A DNA stretch of 64,000 nt from Methylobacterium frigidaeris (GTDB taxonomy: Bacteria; Pseudomonadota; Alphaproteobacteria; Rhizobiales; Beijerinckiaceae). Each line of letters begins with the position of its first letter. Within the stretch, counting starts at the first letter, position 1. Shown here in pieces: positions 1 to 8,239 of this stretch. The notes beneath the pieces are model-generated. The model saw only the letters and a program-made list of their open reading frames with translations, ran no database searches and had not been told where the DNA came from. The stretch lies in assembly GCF_022179185.1 (NCBI RefSeq), contig NZ_BPQJ01000003.1:1-64000 (forward strand), in the 5' to 3' direction. A program made the position numbers and the translations under genes.

Positions 1-1081
1 CCGAGCCGTCGACCTGGCGGCCGATCTCCTGGACCGAGGCGCCGAGTTCTTCCGCAGCGGCCGCGACGGTCCCGACATTCACGGCGGCCTGCGCCGCCGC
101 CGCGGCGACGCCGCTCGACTGGCCGGCGGTCTCCTGCGCGGTGGCGGTCATGGTCTGGGCGGTGGCCTGCAGTTCGGTGGCGGCGGCGGTGACGGCGCCG
201 ACGATGCCGCCGACCGCCCGCTCGAAGGCGTCTGCCATCTCGCGCATCGCCTGCCGGCGCTGCGCCTCGGCCCCGGCCCGGGCGAGCGCGGTCTCCTCCT
301 CGAGACGGCGGGTGCGGATCAGGTTGTCGCGGAACACCGCGAGCGCCCCCGCCATGGCGCCGAGCTCGTCCCGGCGACCGGCGCCGGGAATCGCGGTCTC
401 GGCATCGCCCCCGGCGAGGCTGCGCATCGCGCCGGTCATGCGGCCGAGCGGCCGGACGATGCGAAGCAGGCAGAACAGCACCGCCCCGAGGGTGATCAGG
501 ACCGATACGGCGAACATCGCCATGGTGGTGCGGGTGGCCTCGGCCCGCTCGGTCCGGGCGGCCTCGCCCGCTTCGGTGCCGGCCGTGGCGTTGATCCCCA
601 CGAGCTTGCCGGCGGTATCGATCGTCGCCCGGTAGGTCGCGTTCATTGGGCCGCGGAAGAAGGCGTCGACCTCGGCCCGACCGGGCAGCCCCTTGAGGCG
701 TGTCCAGTCGGCCCGGAACGCGGCGACCTTCGCGGTCAGGTCGGCGAAGGTCTCCTGCTCGGCGGGCGAGCTGATCAGAGTCCGGTAGCGTTCCATCCGC
801 TCGCCGAGGGCGGCGTCCATCTCGGCGAAGCTCTTGGCCGAGAGCGCCTTCTCGGCGTCAGCCTCGGCCGTAATGTAGCGGAATTGCCAGAGCCGGGCGC
901 GCATCACCATGGCGTTGATCGCGTGGGCCTCGTTGATCGACGGCATCGAATCGTCGGCGAGCTTGGCGATGCGGGTCTCGATCGAGTCGAGCTTCCACAG
1001 GGAGACGCCGCCCTGCGCCAGGGTCAGGAGCAGGAGGAGCCCGAACAGGCCGGTCAGGCTGCTCTTCAGGGACATGCGCAT
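1..1081 (-). CDS. methyl-accepting chemotaxis protein (N-terminal part, cut by window start)
   Basis: The minus-strand frame begins at ATG 1081 (or 1075) and runs open to the window edge, so the signalling tip is missing. It starts with a short cytoplasmic stretch and a hydrophobic leucine-rich segment (GLFGLLLLLTLAQGG). A periplasmic four-helix-bundle-like sensor region follows (LADDSMPSINEAHAINAM, RARLWQFRYI). A HAMP-like stretch ends in RRDELGAMAGALAVFRDN, and the frame then enters an alanine-rich coiled-coil signalling region (AVGGIVGAVTAAATELQATA). That order is typical of alphaproteobacterial chemoreceptors with 4HB_MCP sensors. It would signal to CheA/CheW at the membrane. The ligand cannot be read from the sequence. 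Confidence 0.9.
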   Translation of the reverse strand, partial: MRMSLKSSLTGLFGLLLLLTLAQGGVSLWKLDSIETRIAKLADDSMPSINEAHAINAMVMRARLWQFRYITAEADAEKALSAKSFAEMDAALGERMERYRTLISSPAEQETFADLTAKVAAFRADWTRLKGLPGRAEVDAFFRGPMNATYRATIDTAGKLVGINATAGTEAGEAARTERAEATRTTMAMFAVSVLITLGAVLFCLLRIVRPLGRMTGAMRSLAGGDAETAIPGAGRRDELGAMAGALAVFRDNLIRTRRLEEETALARAGAEAQRRQAMREMADAFERAVGGIVGAVTAAATELQATAQTMTATAQETAGQSSGVAAAAAQAAVNVGTVAAAAEELGASVQEIGRQVDGS

Positions 1082-1475
1082 GGGACGGATCGCCAGTGAT
1101 CGGATAGAAAAGGAGGTCTCTCTTGTCCTCTGTCATCACTAAGATTGGATTAATAGATCCAAATTTCGCGGTTCGCCTGCGAGTCAGATAACGGCAGATT
1201 ACGCCAATGCTTGAGGGTGGAAAAATTCGGCTGTCAGCTTCTGACCCAACGGAAGAGACGCGGGATGCGCAGGGGCTGTGATCCGACTGCGCCACCGTCC
1301 GGAAGGTCGGCCGGCCGCTGCGTCCCGGTCCCGGCGCCCCTCTCCGACCTTTCGCCACTGGATTTCCGCCCCCGTCCCGTGCGACCCCGGGGACCCCCGG
1401 CCGGGGACCGGCGGAGCCGCGAGCCGCCGACCATCCCTCGCGGCCGCGGCACCATATCCACCGGGAGCGACGCCG
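1082..1475. other. intergenic region between divergent genes
   Basis: About 390 bases separate the chemoreceptor start from the MaoC gene. Positions 1100-1200 are clearly more AT-rich than the surroundings and probably hold promoters. An isolated AGGAGG lies at 1111-1116, six bases before a TTG that opens a 22-codon frame ending in TAA at 1191. Nothing else here supports a gene. The longer frames across the region lack ribosome sites and overlap the MaoC gene antisense. Confidence 0.5.
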
Positions 1476-1937
1476 ATGATGCCCGAACTGCGCGTGCTGT
1501 ACTTCGAGGACCTGAGCGTCGGCCTGTCCGAGACGCTGTCGAAGACCATCGCGGCCTCCGACGTGGTCGGATTCGCGGAGATCACCGGCGACCGCAACCC
1601 GATCCATCTCTCCGAGCACTTCGCCGCCCGCACGCCGTTCGGCACCCGCATCGCGCACGGCCTCTACACCGCCGGGCTGATTTCGGCGGTGCTCGGCACC
1701 CGCCTGCCCGGCCCCGGCGCGATCTACATCAGCCAGAGCCTCAACTTCCGCGCTCCCGTGCGCATCGGCGACACGGTCGACGTCACCGTCGAGGTGGCCG
1801 AGCTGGTGCCGGAGCGTCGCCGCGCCCGGCTGACCTGCACCTGCGCCGTCAACGGCGAGACGGTGCTCGACGGCGAGGCCCTGGTGAAGGTGCCGACGAA
1901 GGCCGAGGCCGATCCCCTCGCCGCCCGCAAGGGGTGA
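1476..1937 (+). CDS. MaoC family dehydratase (enoyl-CoA hydratase-like)
   Basis: This 153-aa single hot-dog-fold protein carries the R-hydratase signature near residues 32-50: AEITGDRNPIHL, with the catalytic Asp and His, followed by FGTRIAHGLYTAGLIS. The family hydrates trans-2-enoyl-CoA thioesters to (R)-3-hydroxyacyl-CoA and often feeds polyhydroxyalkanoate synthesis or fatty-acid metabolism. The start is one of two tandem ATGs (1476, 1479), preceded by GGGAGCG. The open frame extends upstream to 1278 but lacks a ribosome site there. The next gene follows after 50 bases on the same strand. The substrate is not predictable. Confidence 0.87.
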   Translation: MMPELRVLYFEDLSVGLSETLSKTIAASDVVGFAEITGDRNPIHLSEHFAARTPFGTRIAHGLYTAGLISAVLGTRLPGPGAIYISQSLNFRAPVRIGDTVDVTVEVAELVPERRRARLTCTCAVNGETVLDGEALVKVPTKAEADPLAARKG

Positions 1938-1987
1938 GGAAGGTCCGGGTTGAAGGAATCCCGGGCAGAGGGTAGCCCGGGCTCGCG

Positions 1988-2788
1988 ATGACCCCTATCC
2001 CGATCGACGACCCCGCCGACCCGCGCCTGGCTGCCTACACGCGGATGCGCGAGCGCGACCTCGTGGGACGCGAGGGCCGGTTCATCGCCGAGGGCGAGGT
2101 GGTGCTGCGGGTGCTGCTCTCAGGCTCCGCGCGGTTCCGGGTCGAGTCGGTGCTCGTCTCCCCCGAGCGCCTGCCCGGGCTCGAGCGGGCGCTGGCCCAC
2201 CTCGACGCGCCGGTCTACCTCGCCTCCAAGGCGGTGATGGGGGCGGTGGCGGGCTTCCCGATCCATCGCGGCGTGCTGGCGGTGGGCCTGCGCGGGCCGG
2301 AGCCTGCACCCGACGCCCTGGTGCCGGCAGGCCCGGCCCTGCTGCTCGGCCTCGTGGGTCTGGCCAACCACGACAATGTCGGCGGGATCTTTCGCAACGC
2401 CGCCGCCTTCGGGGCCGACGCGGTCCTGCTCGATTCCGAGACCTGCGACCCGCTCTACCGCAAGGCGATCCGGGTGTCGGCCGGGACGAGCCTGACCGTG
2501 CCCTTCGCCCGGGTGCCGACCGGCGACGAGCTGCTCGCCCTCTGCGAGCGCTGCGCGCTCACGCCGGTCGCCCTCTCGCCCCGGGGCGAGGACATCACGA
2601 CCCTGCCGCCCCTGCCCCGCGCCCTGCTGCTGCTCGGCACCGAGGGCCCCGGCCTGCCCGAGGCGATGATGGCCCGCGCCCGCCGGGTGGCGATCCCGAT
2701 GGCGCCGGGGGTCGATTCGCTCAACGTCGCGGTCGCGGGGGCGGTGGCGTTGCACAGGCTGGGCGGAGGGCGGGTTGCGGCGGGCTGA
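1988..2788 (+). CDS. TrmH/SpoU family RNA 2'-O-methyltransferase
   Basis: The 266-aa protein has all three SPOUT motifs: motif 1 NHDNVGGIFRNAAAFGADAV around residues 125-145, motif 2 LLLGTEGPGLP, and motif 3 IPMAPGVDSLNVAVAGAVAL near the C-terminus. The N-terminal part (FIAEGEVVLRVLL, VLVSPERL) matches the substrate-binding extension of TrmH/RlmB enzymes. It should transfer methyl from S-adenosylmethionine to a ribose 2'-OH in rRNA or tRNA. The target nucleotide cannot be assigned. The reading frame ends 18 bases before the convergent small gene. Confidence 0.9.
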   Translation: MTPIPIDDPADPRLAAYTRMRERDLVGREGRFIAEGEVVLRVLLSGSARFRVESVLVSPERLPGLERALAHLDAPVYLASKAVMGAVAGFPIHRGVLAVGLRGPEPAPDALVPAGPALLLGLVGLANHDNVGGIFRNAAAFGADAVLLDSETCDPLYRKAIRVSAGTSLTVPFARVPTGDELLALCERCALTPVALSPRGEDITTLPPLPRALLLLGTEGPGLPEAMMARARRVAIPMAPGVDSLNVAVAGAVALHRLGGGRVAAG

Positions 2789-2806
2789 CGACCGCGCGGC
2801 ATGCGC

Positions 2807-3076
2807 TCAGGCCTTCCGCGCCCGATAGCGATCGACTGCTCCGTTCAGAACATCGTCGGCGGACACCAGCGGTTCCACCCTGGCCACCACCCTGTCGAGG
2901 ACCGGGGCGACCTCCTCGCGCAGCCAGCGCTCCATCAGCGCGTCGCAAGTCCTCACGGCGAGCCCGGCGCGGATCTCCGGGTAGCGGGCAGCCAACTCCA
3001 GATGAAGCGCAGCGACATCGATGCGCTCGGCCGGTGGGCGCGGCTCGATCGGCCGCTCGGCGCGGTCTTTGGCCAT
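2807..3076 (-). CDS. hypothetical protein, 89 aa
   Basis: The open frame extends to 3346, but only the part from ATG 3076 looks like protein. That ATG is preceded on its strand by GAGAGGGG at a suitable distance, and the upstream part has shadow-like composition (PPRGRPAPPRPPPP). The product is charged and probably helical (ERIDVAALHLELAARYPEIR, LMERWLREEVAPVLDRVVAR) and ends in ARKA. It has no signal peptide or membrane segment. I do not recognise the family. It lies antisense to the long upstream extension of the desaturase frame, which supports the downstream TTG start chosen for that gene. Confidence 0.62.
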   Translation of the reverse strand: MAKDRAERPIEPRPPAERIDVAALHLELAARYPEIRAGLAVRTCDALMERWLREEVAPVLDRVVARVEPLVSADDVLNGAVDRYRARKA

Positions 3077-3258
3077 CTCGGCAACCCCTCTCGCTACGAC
3101 GATGCGACTGGCCCGTTCGTCAACACCCCGCCACACCGCAGGAAAATATCCACCCCCATCCCCACCGCGACAATGCGCAGCCATTGCCGGCTCAAGCCTG
3201 CGCACCACAACTAGGCCGTACGCACGGGAAACCGTCGGGTCTGGCAGGAGGTGGGGCG

Positions 3259-4830
3259 TTGTTGCAGCCGCGGGATGGGTACCGCACCCTGTCGGGGCGG
3301 CGGGCGGTGGTGGTCGGGGCGGGGCCGGGCGGCCTCGCGGTGGCACTGATGCTCGCCCGCGACGGCGTGCAGGTGACGGTGATCGAGAAAGAGGAGTGCG
3401 TCGGCGGGCGCACCCGCACGGTGACTGCGCCCGGCGGCTACCGGTTCGATATCGGGCCGACCTTCTTCCTCTATCCGCGCATCCTGGCCGACATCTTCGA
3501 ATCTTGCGGCGAGCGGCTGGAGGACCACCTCACCCTCGAGCGGCTCGATCCCCAGTACCACCTCGTCTTCGAGGGCGGCGGCGAGATCCGGGCGACGCCG
3601 GACGTGGAGCGGCTCGAGGCCGAGATCGCCCGCATCGCGCCGGACGACGCGAAGAACGTCCGCCGCTTCCTCGACGACAACCGGAACAAGCTCGCGGCCT
3701 TCATCCCGGTGCTGCAGCAGGCCTGCGATTCGATCCGCAGCTTCGCCTCCCCGGCGATGCTGGCGGCCCTGCCGCTCCTGCGTCCGCACGCCACCGTCGA
3801 CCGCGACCTGAAGCGCTACTTCAAGGACCCGCGGGTCCGCCTCGCCTTCTCGTTCCAGACCAAGTACCTCGGGATGTCGCCGTTCCGGTGCCCGAGCCTG
3901 TTCACCATCCTGAGCTTCCTCGAATACGAGCACGGGGTGTACCACCCGGTTGGCGGCTGCGGCGCGGTGTCGGAGGCGATGGCCGGGCTCGCCCGCCGCC
4001 TCGGCGTCGAAATCAAGCTCGGCACCTCCGTCGACCGGGTGCTGTTCGAGGGCAAGCGCGCCGTCGGGGTCGAGGCCGGGGGCGAGCGCATCGCCGCCGA
4101 CGCGGTGGTGATCAACGGCGACTTCGCCAAAGTCGTGCCCGACCTCGTGCCCGAGGCGCGCCGGCCGCGCTGGCGCGACGCCAAGGTGGCCAAGGCCCGC
4201 CTCTCCTGCTCGACCTACATGCTCTATCTCGGCATCGAGGGGCGGATGCCGGAGAGCCTCGGCCACCATACGATCCTCCTGTCGGAGGATTACGCCCGCA
4301 ACATCCGCGAGGTCTCCGACGGGGTGTTGCCGATGCAGCCCTCGATCTACGTCCAGCATGCCGGCTACACCGACGGCGGCATGGCGCCGCCGGGACACAC
4401 GAGCCTCTACGTGCTGGTGCCGGTGCCGAACCTGCGCGCCGGTATCGACTGGGCGACGGTCGGCCCATCGTACCGGGCGCTCGTGCTCAAGCGGCTGGAG
4501 AAGCTCGGCCTCACCGACATCGAATCCCGCATCCGATACGAGCGCGTGGTCGATCCGACCCAGTGGCGCGACGAGTTCGCGGTGCATGAGGGCGCCACCT
4601 TCAACCTCTCGCACGACCTCGGGCAGATGCTGTACTTCCGGCCCCACAACCGCTTCGGGCCCGGGCTCTACCTCGTCGGCGGCGGCACCCATCCGGGCTC
4701 CGGCCTGCCGGTGATCTACGAGGGCGCCCGCATCACCGCGCGGCTGATGGCCGAGGACCTGGCCCGGCAGCCGGTCCCGGCCCGCGGGATGCCGCTCGCC
4801 GCGGCCCCGAGCCTCGGGGAGGCCTCGTGA
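3259..4830 (+). CDS. CrtI-type carotenoid desaturase / FAD-dependent oxidoreductase
   Basis: The protein (523 aa from TTG 3259) begins with the Rossmann FAD motif VVVGAGPGGLAVALMLARDG and EKEECVGGRTRT. It then has the CrtI-like segments FDIGPTFFLYP and HGVYHPVGGCGAVSEAMAGLA. The C-terminal carotenoid-desaturase signature is LYLVGGGTHPGSGLPVIYEG. Length fits phytoene desaturases (about 500 aa). AGGAGG at 3246-3251 lies seven bases before TTG 3259 and decides the start. Known relatives desaturate phytoene or C30 precursors, and some oxidise carotenoid ends. The exact substrate is open. It is translationally coupled to the DUF2141 gene. Confidence 0.88.
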   Translation: MLQPRDGYRTLSGRRAVVVGAGPGGLAVALMLARDGVQVTVIEKEECVGGRTRTVTAPGGYRFDIGPTFFLYPRILADIFESCGERLEDHLTLERLDPQYHLVFEGGGEIRATPDVERLEAEIARIAPDDAKNVRRFLDDNRNKLAAFIPVLQQACDSIRSFASPAMLAALPLLRPHATVDRDLKRYFKDPRVRLAFSFQTKYLGMSPFRCPSLFTILSFLEYEHGVYHPVGGCGAVSEAMAGLARRLGVEIKLGTSVDRVLFEGKRAVGVEAGGERIAADAVVINGDFAKVVPDLVPEARRPRWRDAKVAKARLSCSTYMLYLGIEGRMPESLGHHTILLSEDYARNIREVSDGVLPMQPSIYVQHAGYTDGGMAPPGHTSLYVLVPVPNLRAGIDWATVGPSYRALVLKRLEKLGLTDIESRIRYERVVDPTQWRDEFAVHEGATFNLSHDLGQMLYFRPHNRFGPGLYLVGGGTHPGSGLPVIYEGARITARLMAEDLARQPVPARGMPLAAAPSLGEAS

Positions 4831-5264
4831 GGAGTTCCCTCCCGAACGCCGGCTTCTTGGCTGCCGCCCTCGCGGTGCTGGCCATGCCGGCCGCGGCGGC
4901 GGGGCTCTCGATCGAGGTCGACGGGGTCGAGCCGGGGGGCGGCCGGGTCTTCGTCGCGCTCTGCACCGGGTCGCTCGCCGAGGAAGCCTGCCGCATCGGC
5001 CAGAGCGGCCCGGCCGCGGCCCAGAGCCTGCGCTTCGGCTTCGCCGACGTGCCGCCGGGCACCTACGCGGTGGCGGCCTTCCAGGATCTCGACGGTGACG
5101 GCCGTCTCGGCCGCACGGGCCTCGGCCTGCCGACCGAGCCCTACGGCTTCTCGAACGGCGCCGGCCGCCGCGGACGCCCGGATTTCGCGAGTGCCGCCTT
5201 CCGCCTCGCCGAGCCGGGCACCGCCCTGCGGGTGCGGCTCACCCGCGCCCTGCCGGCCCGGTAA
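4827..5264 (+). CDS. DUF2141 domain secreted protein
   Basis: The 145-aa protein has a clear signal peptide (hydrophobic LAAALAVLAMPAAAAG) and one small beta domain. That domain includes FADVPPGTYAVAAFQDLDGD, RLGRTGLGLPTEPYGFSN and a C-terminal strand, which is the pattern of DUF2141. The GTG start overlaps the desaturase stop in a GTGA junction, so the two are translationally coupled. DUF2141 genes commonly sit next to carotenoid genes, but I know of no biochemical role. It is expected to be periplasmic. Confidence 0.84.
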   Translation: MRSSLPNAGFLAAALAVLAMPAAAAGLSIEVDGVEPGGGRVFVALCTGSLAEEACRIGQSGPAAAQSLRFGFADVPPGTYAVAAFQDLDGDGRLGRTGLGLPTEPYGFSNGAGRRGRPDFASAAFRLAEPGTALRVRLTRALPAR

Positions 5265-5328
5265 GTGGCGCTCTCCCGGACAGGCCGCTCTCCTCCGGAA
5301 TGCCGCAAAGCGCTGCTGTGGTGACGGC

Positions 5329-6303
5329 ATGATGTCCGATCCCGCGGCGAGCGTCCGCGACCTCGCCTTCTCCTACCGGAGCCGCCAAGTCCTCGGTCGC
5401 GTCGACCTCGCCCTGGCGCGGGGCGAGACCGTGGCTCTTCTCGGCCCCAACGGCGCCGGCAAGACCTCGCTGATGCGGCTCCTCGCCGGGCGCCTCGTCC
5501 CGAGCCGGGGCAGCGTGCGGGTCGCGGGCGGCGATCCGGGGCGCCAGTCGGCGGTGCGGCGCGCCATCGCCTGGGTGCCGCAGGAGATCGCCCTCTACCC
5601 GCGCCTGACCGTGCGGGAGAACCTCGAAGTGTTCGCGCGCCTCGCCGGCCTGCCCCGGGCGGCGCGGGAGCCGGCGGTGGTCCGGGCGCTGGCGCGGGCG
5701 GGGCTCGACGAGGTGGCGGGCCGCCTCGTCGGCGTGCTCTCCGGCGGCTACCAGCGCCGGGCCAACATCGCGGTGGCGCTGCTCGCCGAGCCCGCCCTGG
5801 TCCTCCTCGACGAGCCGACGCAAGGCGTCGACCAGGCCGCCCGGGCGGCGATCCACGCCGTGCTCGAGCGCCTGCCCGAGGCCGGGGCGGCCGTGCTGAT
5901 CGCCACCCACGACTTCGCCGAGGCCGAGCGCCTGGCCGACCGGGTCCTGGTGCTCCAGGACGGCTCTCTACGCCTCGACGGGCGCCTCGCCGACCTGCTC
6001 GCCGGGCTGCGGGCCGGCCCGCCCGAGCACGAGGTGGCGCTCGCCGAGGCTGCCGGTCCGGCCGCCGCCGCCGCTCTCCGCCAGGCGGGCTTCCACCCGG
6101 CCTCGCCGCTCACCTGGAGAGCGGGCGACGCGGTCGCAGGCGGGCGCGACGGCGCGGCGCTTCTCGCGCACCTGCGCCGCCACGGCGTGCCGGTGCGGGA
6201 GATCCGGGTGCGCGAGCCGGGCCTCGACGTGCTCTACCGCGACGTGACGGAGCAGGAGACCGTGACACATCCCGTCCGCGCGCCCGCGGAGATCCCCGCA
6301 TGA
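5329..6303 (+). CDS. ABC transporter ATP-binding protein
   Basis: Walker A (GPNGAGKTS), Q-loop (WVPQEIALYPRLTVREN), signature (LSGGYQRRANIAVALL), Walker B (LVLLDEPTQGVD) and H-loop (IATHDF) are all present, followed by about 90 residues of C-terminal extension. The enzyme powers the ABC-2 permease encoded by the overlapping next gene (ATGA). Two tandem ATGs at 5329 and 5332 are possible starts. The frame is open upstream over the DUF2141 gene, but that part is a shadow. The layout with a single ABC-2 permease suggests export of a lipid, drug or polymer. The neighbouring carotenoid gene hints at an envelope role, which is inference only. Confidence 0.9.
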   Translation: MMSDPAASVRDLAFSYRSRQVLGRVDLALARGETVALLGPNGAGKTSLMRLLAGRLVPSRGSVRVAGGDPGRQSAVRRAIAWVPQEIALYPRLTVRENLEVFARLAGLPRAAREPAVVRALARAGLDEVAGRLVGVLSGGYQRRANIAVALLAEPALVLLDEPTQGVDQAARAAIHAVLERLPEAGAAVLIATHDFAEAERLADRVLVLQDGSLRLDGRLADLLAGLRAGPPEHEVALAEAAGPAAAAALRQAGFHPASPLTWRAGDAVAGGRDGAALLAHLRRHGVPVREIRVREPGLDVLYRDVTEQETVTHPVRAPAEIPA

Positions 6304-7499
6304 TCGTGGCGTCGTTCCGGGTAATGCTGCTCACCCTGTGGCGCGACCGGGCCGCCCTGGTGATGGCCTTCGTGCTGCCGACGGTGATCTTCTGCGTCTT
6401 CGCGGCGATCTTCTCCGGCGCCGTCGGCGAGCGGATCCGCATCCAGGTCGGGCTCCTCGACCAGGCCCGCACCGCCACGACCGGGCGCCTCGTCACGGCG
6501 CTCAAGGCCGATCCGGCCCTGCGCACAGTGCTCCTCGACGGCGATCCCGCGACGGCGGTGCGACGGGGCGAGGTCGACGTGGCGCTGGTGCTGCGCGGCG
6601 ACCTCGCCGCCGGGAGCAGCCCCGGCGACGCGCCGATCCTCGTCGTCGAGAGCCCGGCCCGGGCGCTCGCCACCCCGATCGCGCTGGGCCAGGTGCAGCG
6701 GGTGCTCAACGAGGCCCTGCCCGACGTGGTGCTGTCCCGGGTCGTCGCCGATGTCGAGCGTACCGGCAAGATCGGGCCGGACGAGCGCGCCTTCCTGGAC
6801 AAGGCTTTCGCCGAGAGCCGCGAGAAGCGCGAGGCGTTCTCCTTCGCGGCCCTGGTCGCCCGGACCTCGACGGCGGACGGTCACGGCGGCAACGCCCGGG
6901 TCGGCTATTATGCCGGGGCGATCGCGGCGGTGTTCCTGCTGTTCGCCGCCATGCAGGGCGCCCTCTCCCTGGTCGAGGAGCGCCAGTCCGGCATCGCCGA
7001 CCGCCTCGCCGCCGCCCCCGGCGGCCTGCCGGTGGTGGTGCTCGGCAAGTTCCTGTTCCTGGTGCTGCAGGGCACCGTGCAGGGGGCGCTGATCTTCGGG
7101 GCGGCGGCGCTCTTCTACGGCGTCTCGGTCGGGCCGCATGCCGCGTCCTGGCTCGTGACCGGGGTGCTGGTCGCCGCCATGGCGGCGGGCCTGGGCCTCG
7201 CCGCCTGCGCGGCGGCGCGGACGCGCCAGCAGGCCCACCTCGTCTCGACCTTCGGGGTGCTGCTGCTCTCGGCGGTCGGCGGCAGCATGGTGCCGCGCTT
7301 TCTGATGCCGCCCTGGCTCCAGAGCCTCGGCTGGCTCACGCCCAACGCCTGGGCGATCGAGGCCTACCAAGCGGCGCTCGCGGAAGGAGCCGGCGCGGCC
7401 TGGCCGGCCTGGATGGTGCTGGGGCTGCTAGCCGCGGCGGGCCTGGGCACCGCGCTCGCCCTCACGGCGCGGCCGGCCCTCGGTCCGGCGCGGGCGTGA
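6300..7499 (+). CDS. ABC-2 type transporter permease
   Basis: The 399-aa protein has one N-terminal membrane segment (LVMAFVLPTVIFCVFAAIF), a roughly 170-residue extracytoplasmic domain, and a C-terminal bundle of about five membrane segments. The bundle includes GYYAGAIAAVFLLFAAMQGALS, the conserved SGIADRLAAAP loop and the final LTPNAWAIEAYQAAL. This is the YhhJ/NatB-like ABC-2 exporter layout. Its ATG overlaps the ATPase stop. Together with the ATPase it would form a homodimeric exporter in the inner membrane. Substrate unknown. Confidence 0.88.
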   Translation: MIVASFRVMLLTLWRDRAALVMAFVLPTVIFCVFAAIFSGAVGERIRIQVGLLDQARTATTGRLVTALKADPALRTVLLDGDPATAVRRGEVDVALVLRGDLAAGSSPGDAPILVVESPARALATPIALGQVQRVLNEALPDVVLSRVVADVERTGKIGPDERAFLDKAFAESREKREAFSFAALVARTSTADGHGGNARVGYYAGAIAAVFLLFAAMQGALSLVEERQSGIADRLAAAPGGLPVVVLGKFLFLVLQGTVQGALIFGAAALFYGVSVGPHAASWLVTGVLVAAMAAGLGLAACAAARTRQQAHLVSTFGVLLLSAVGGSMVPRFLMPPWLQSLGWLTPNAWAIEAYQAALAEGAGAAWPAWMVLGLLAAAGLGTALALTARPALGPARA

Positions 7500-7526
7500 G
7501 GGAGGCTGACGTCTCCCTGCGCGCCG

Positions 7527-7922
7527 TCAGCCCTTCAGCCGCTTGTTGCACTCCGAGTAGTAGCCGCCGCCCTTCTCGATCCAGTTCATGCCGCCGTTGC
7601 CGGCGCCGCCGGCCGCCTTGTTGGCGTTGTACTGGTCGAGGCAGGTGTGCTGGCGGGCGCTGCCGGCCGGCTCCTTGGCGTATTTCGGCGACACGACGGT
7701 GGGGTAGATCGCGCCGGCGGCCGGGGCGGGCGCGGTGTGGGTGGGGGCCTGGGCCGCCGGGGCCGCGGGCTTGGCCGGGATGGCGGGCGGGTTCGGCGGC
7801 GGGGCCTGATTCGGCTTCGCCGCGCCGGGGCCGAACGGGTTCGGGGCCGGGGCGGTCGTCTGGGCGTGGGCCGGGGCGGCGAGCGCGCCGAGGAGCAGCA
7901 GGGAAGCGAGGGAGAGACGCAT
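7527..7922 (-). CDS. secreted proline/alanine-rich hypothetical protein
   Basis: From ATG 7922 the product is 131 aa: signal peptide (MRLSLASLLLLGALAAPAHA), a low-complexity Pro/Ala linker of about 60 residues, and a compact C-terminal segment with two cysteines (QHTCLDQYNANKAAG and GGYYSECNKRLKG). The C-terminal part resembles the short PsiF-like cysteine-containing segments seen in rhizobial and methylobacterial secreted proteins, but I would not assign a function. The annotated frame extends upstream to 8036 without a ribosome site. It is expected to be periplasmic. Confidence 0.72.
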   Translation of the reverse strand: MRLSLASLLLLGALAAPAHAQTTAPAPNPFGPGAAKPNQAPPPNPPAIPAKPAAPAAQAPTHTAPAPAAGAIYPTVVSPKYAKEPAGSARQHTCLDQYNANKAAGGAGNGGMNWIEKGGGYYSECNKRLKG

Positions 7923-8074
7923 CGTCGGGTGTCCGGATTCGGATGGTCCCAGCTTAGCAGCACCACGACGCAGGGGCGACACCGGCCGCAGCGGGAACCG
8001 ACGCGTCATACGATGCCCGATTGATTGCGTCGCCAAGCGGAAAACCGGCTTCGCTCGGGCGCCGCGCGGGCTGC

Positions 8075-8114
8075 TGAGACGAGGTCCGGACGATTCCGTC
8101 CGGACCTCGTCTCA
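8075..8114. repeat. perfect 18-bp inverted repeat with ATTC loop
   Basis: Arms 8075-8092 (TGAGACGAGGTCCGGACG) and 8097-8114 are exact reverse complements separated by ATTC. It lies between two divergently transcribed genes, so a simple intrinsic terminator is unlikely. It could be a REP-type mobile palindrome, a large operator or an mRNA leader hairpin for the gene at 8240. The rest of the 317-base gap (7923-8239) shows nothing gene-like. Confidence 0.85.
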
Positions 8115-8239
8115 TACGCCTTGCGGCGGAGGCTTCTCCCTTTTGCGGCGCTCCGCCCGGGTCCCGGGGCGGCTAAGCAGATCGGCGAACGGCAGGCCGG
8201 GCCCGGGCGTCCGGCCCCGATCCGGGAGTGGGACGACCG

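Noticed and set aside
858-1658. 266-aa minus-strand frame across the chemoreceptor start and MaoC gene
   Set aside because: Shadow composition, overlaps two well-supported genes, no ribosome site.
3211-4692. 493-aa minus-strand frame opposite the desaturase
   Set aside because: Antisense shadow of a GC-rich gene, rich in Val/Glu/His/Gly/Arg, with no domain pattern. The opposite strand encodes an unmistakable CrtI-type protein.
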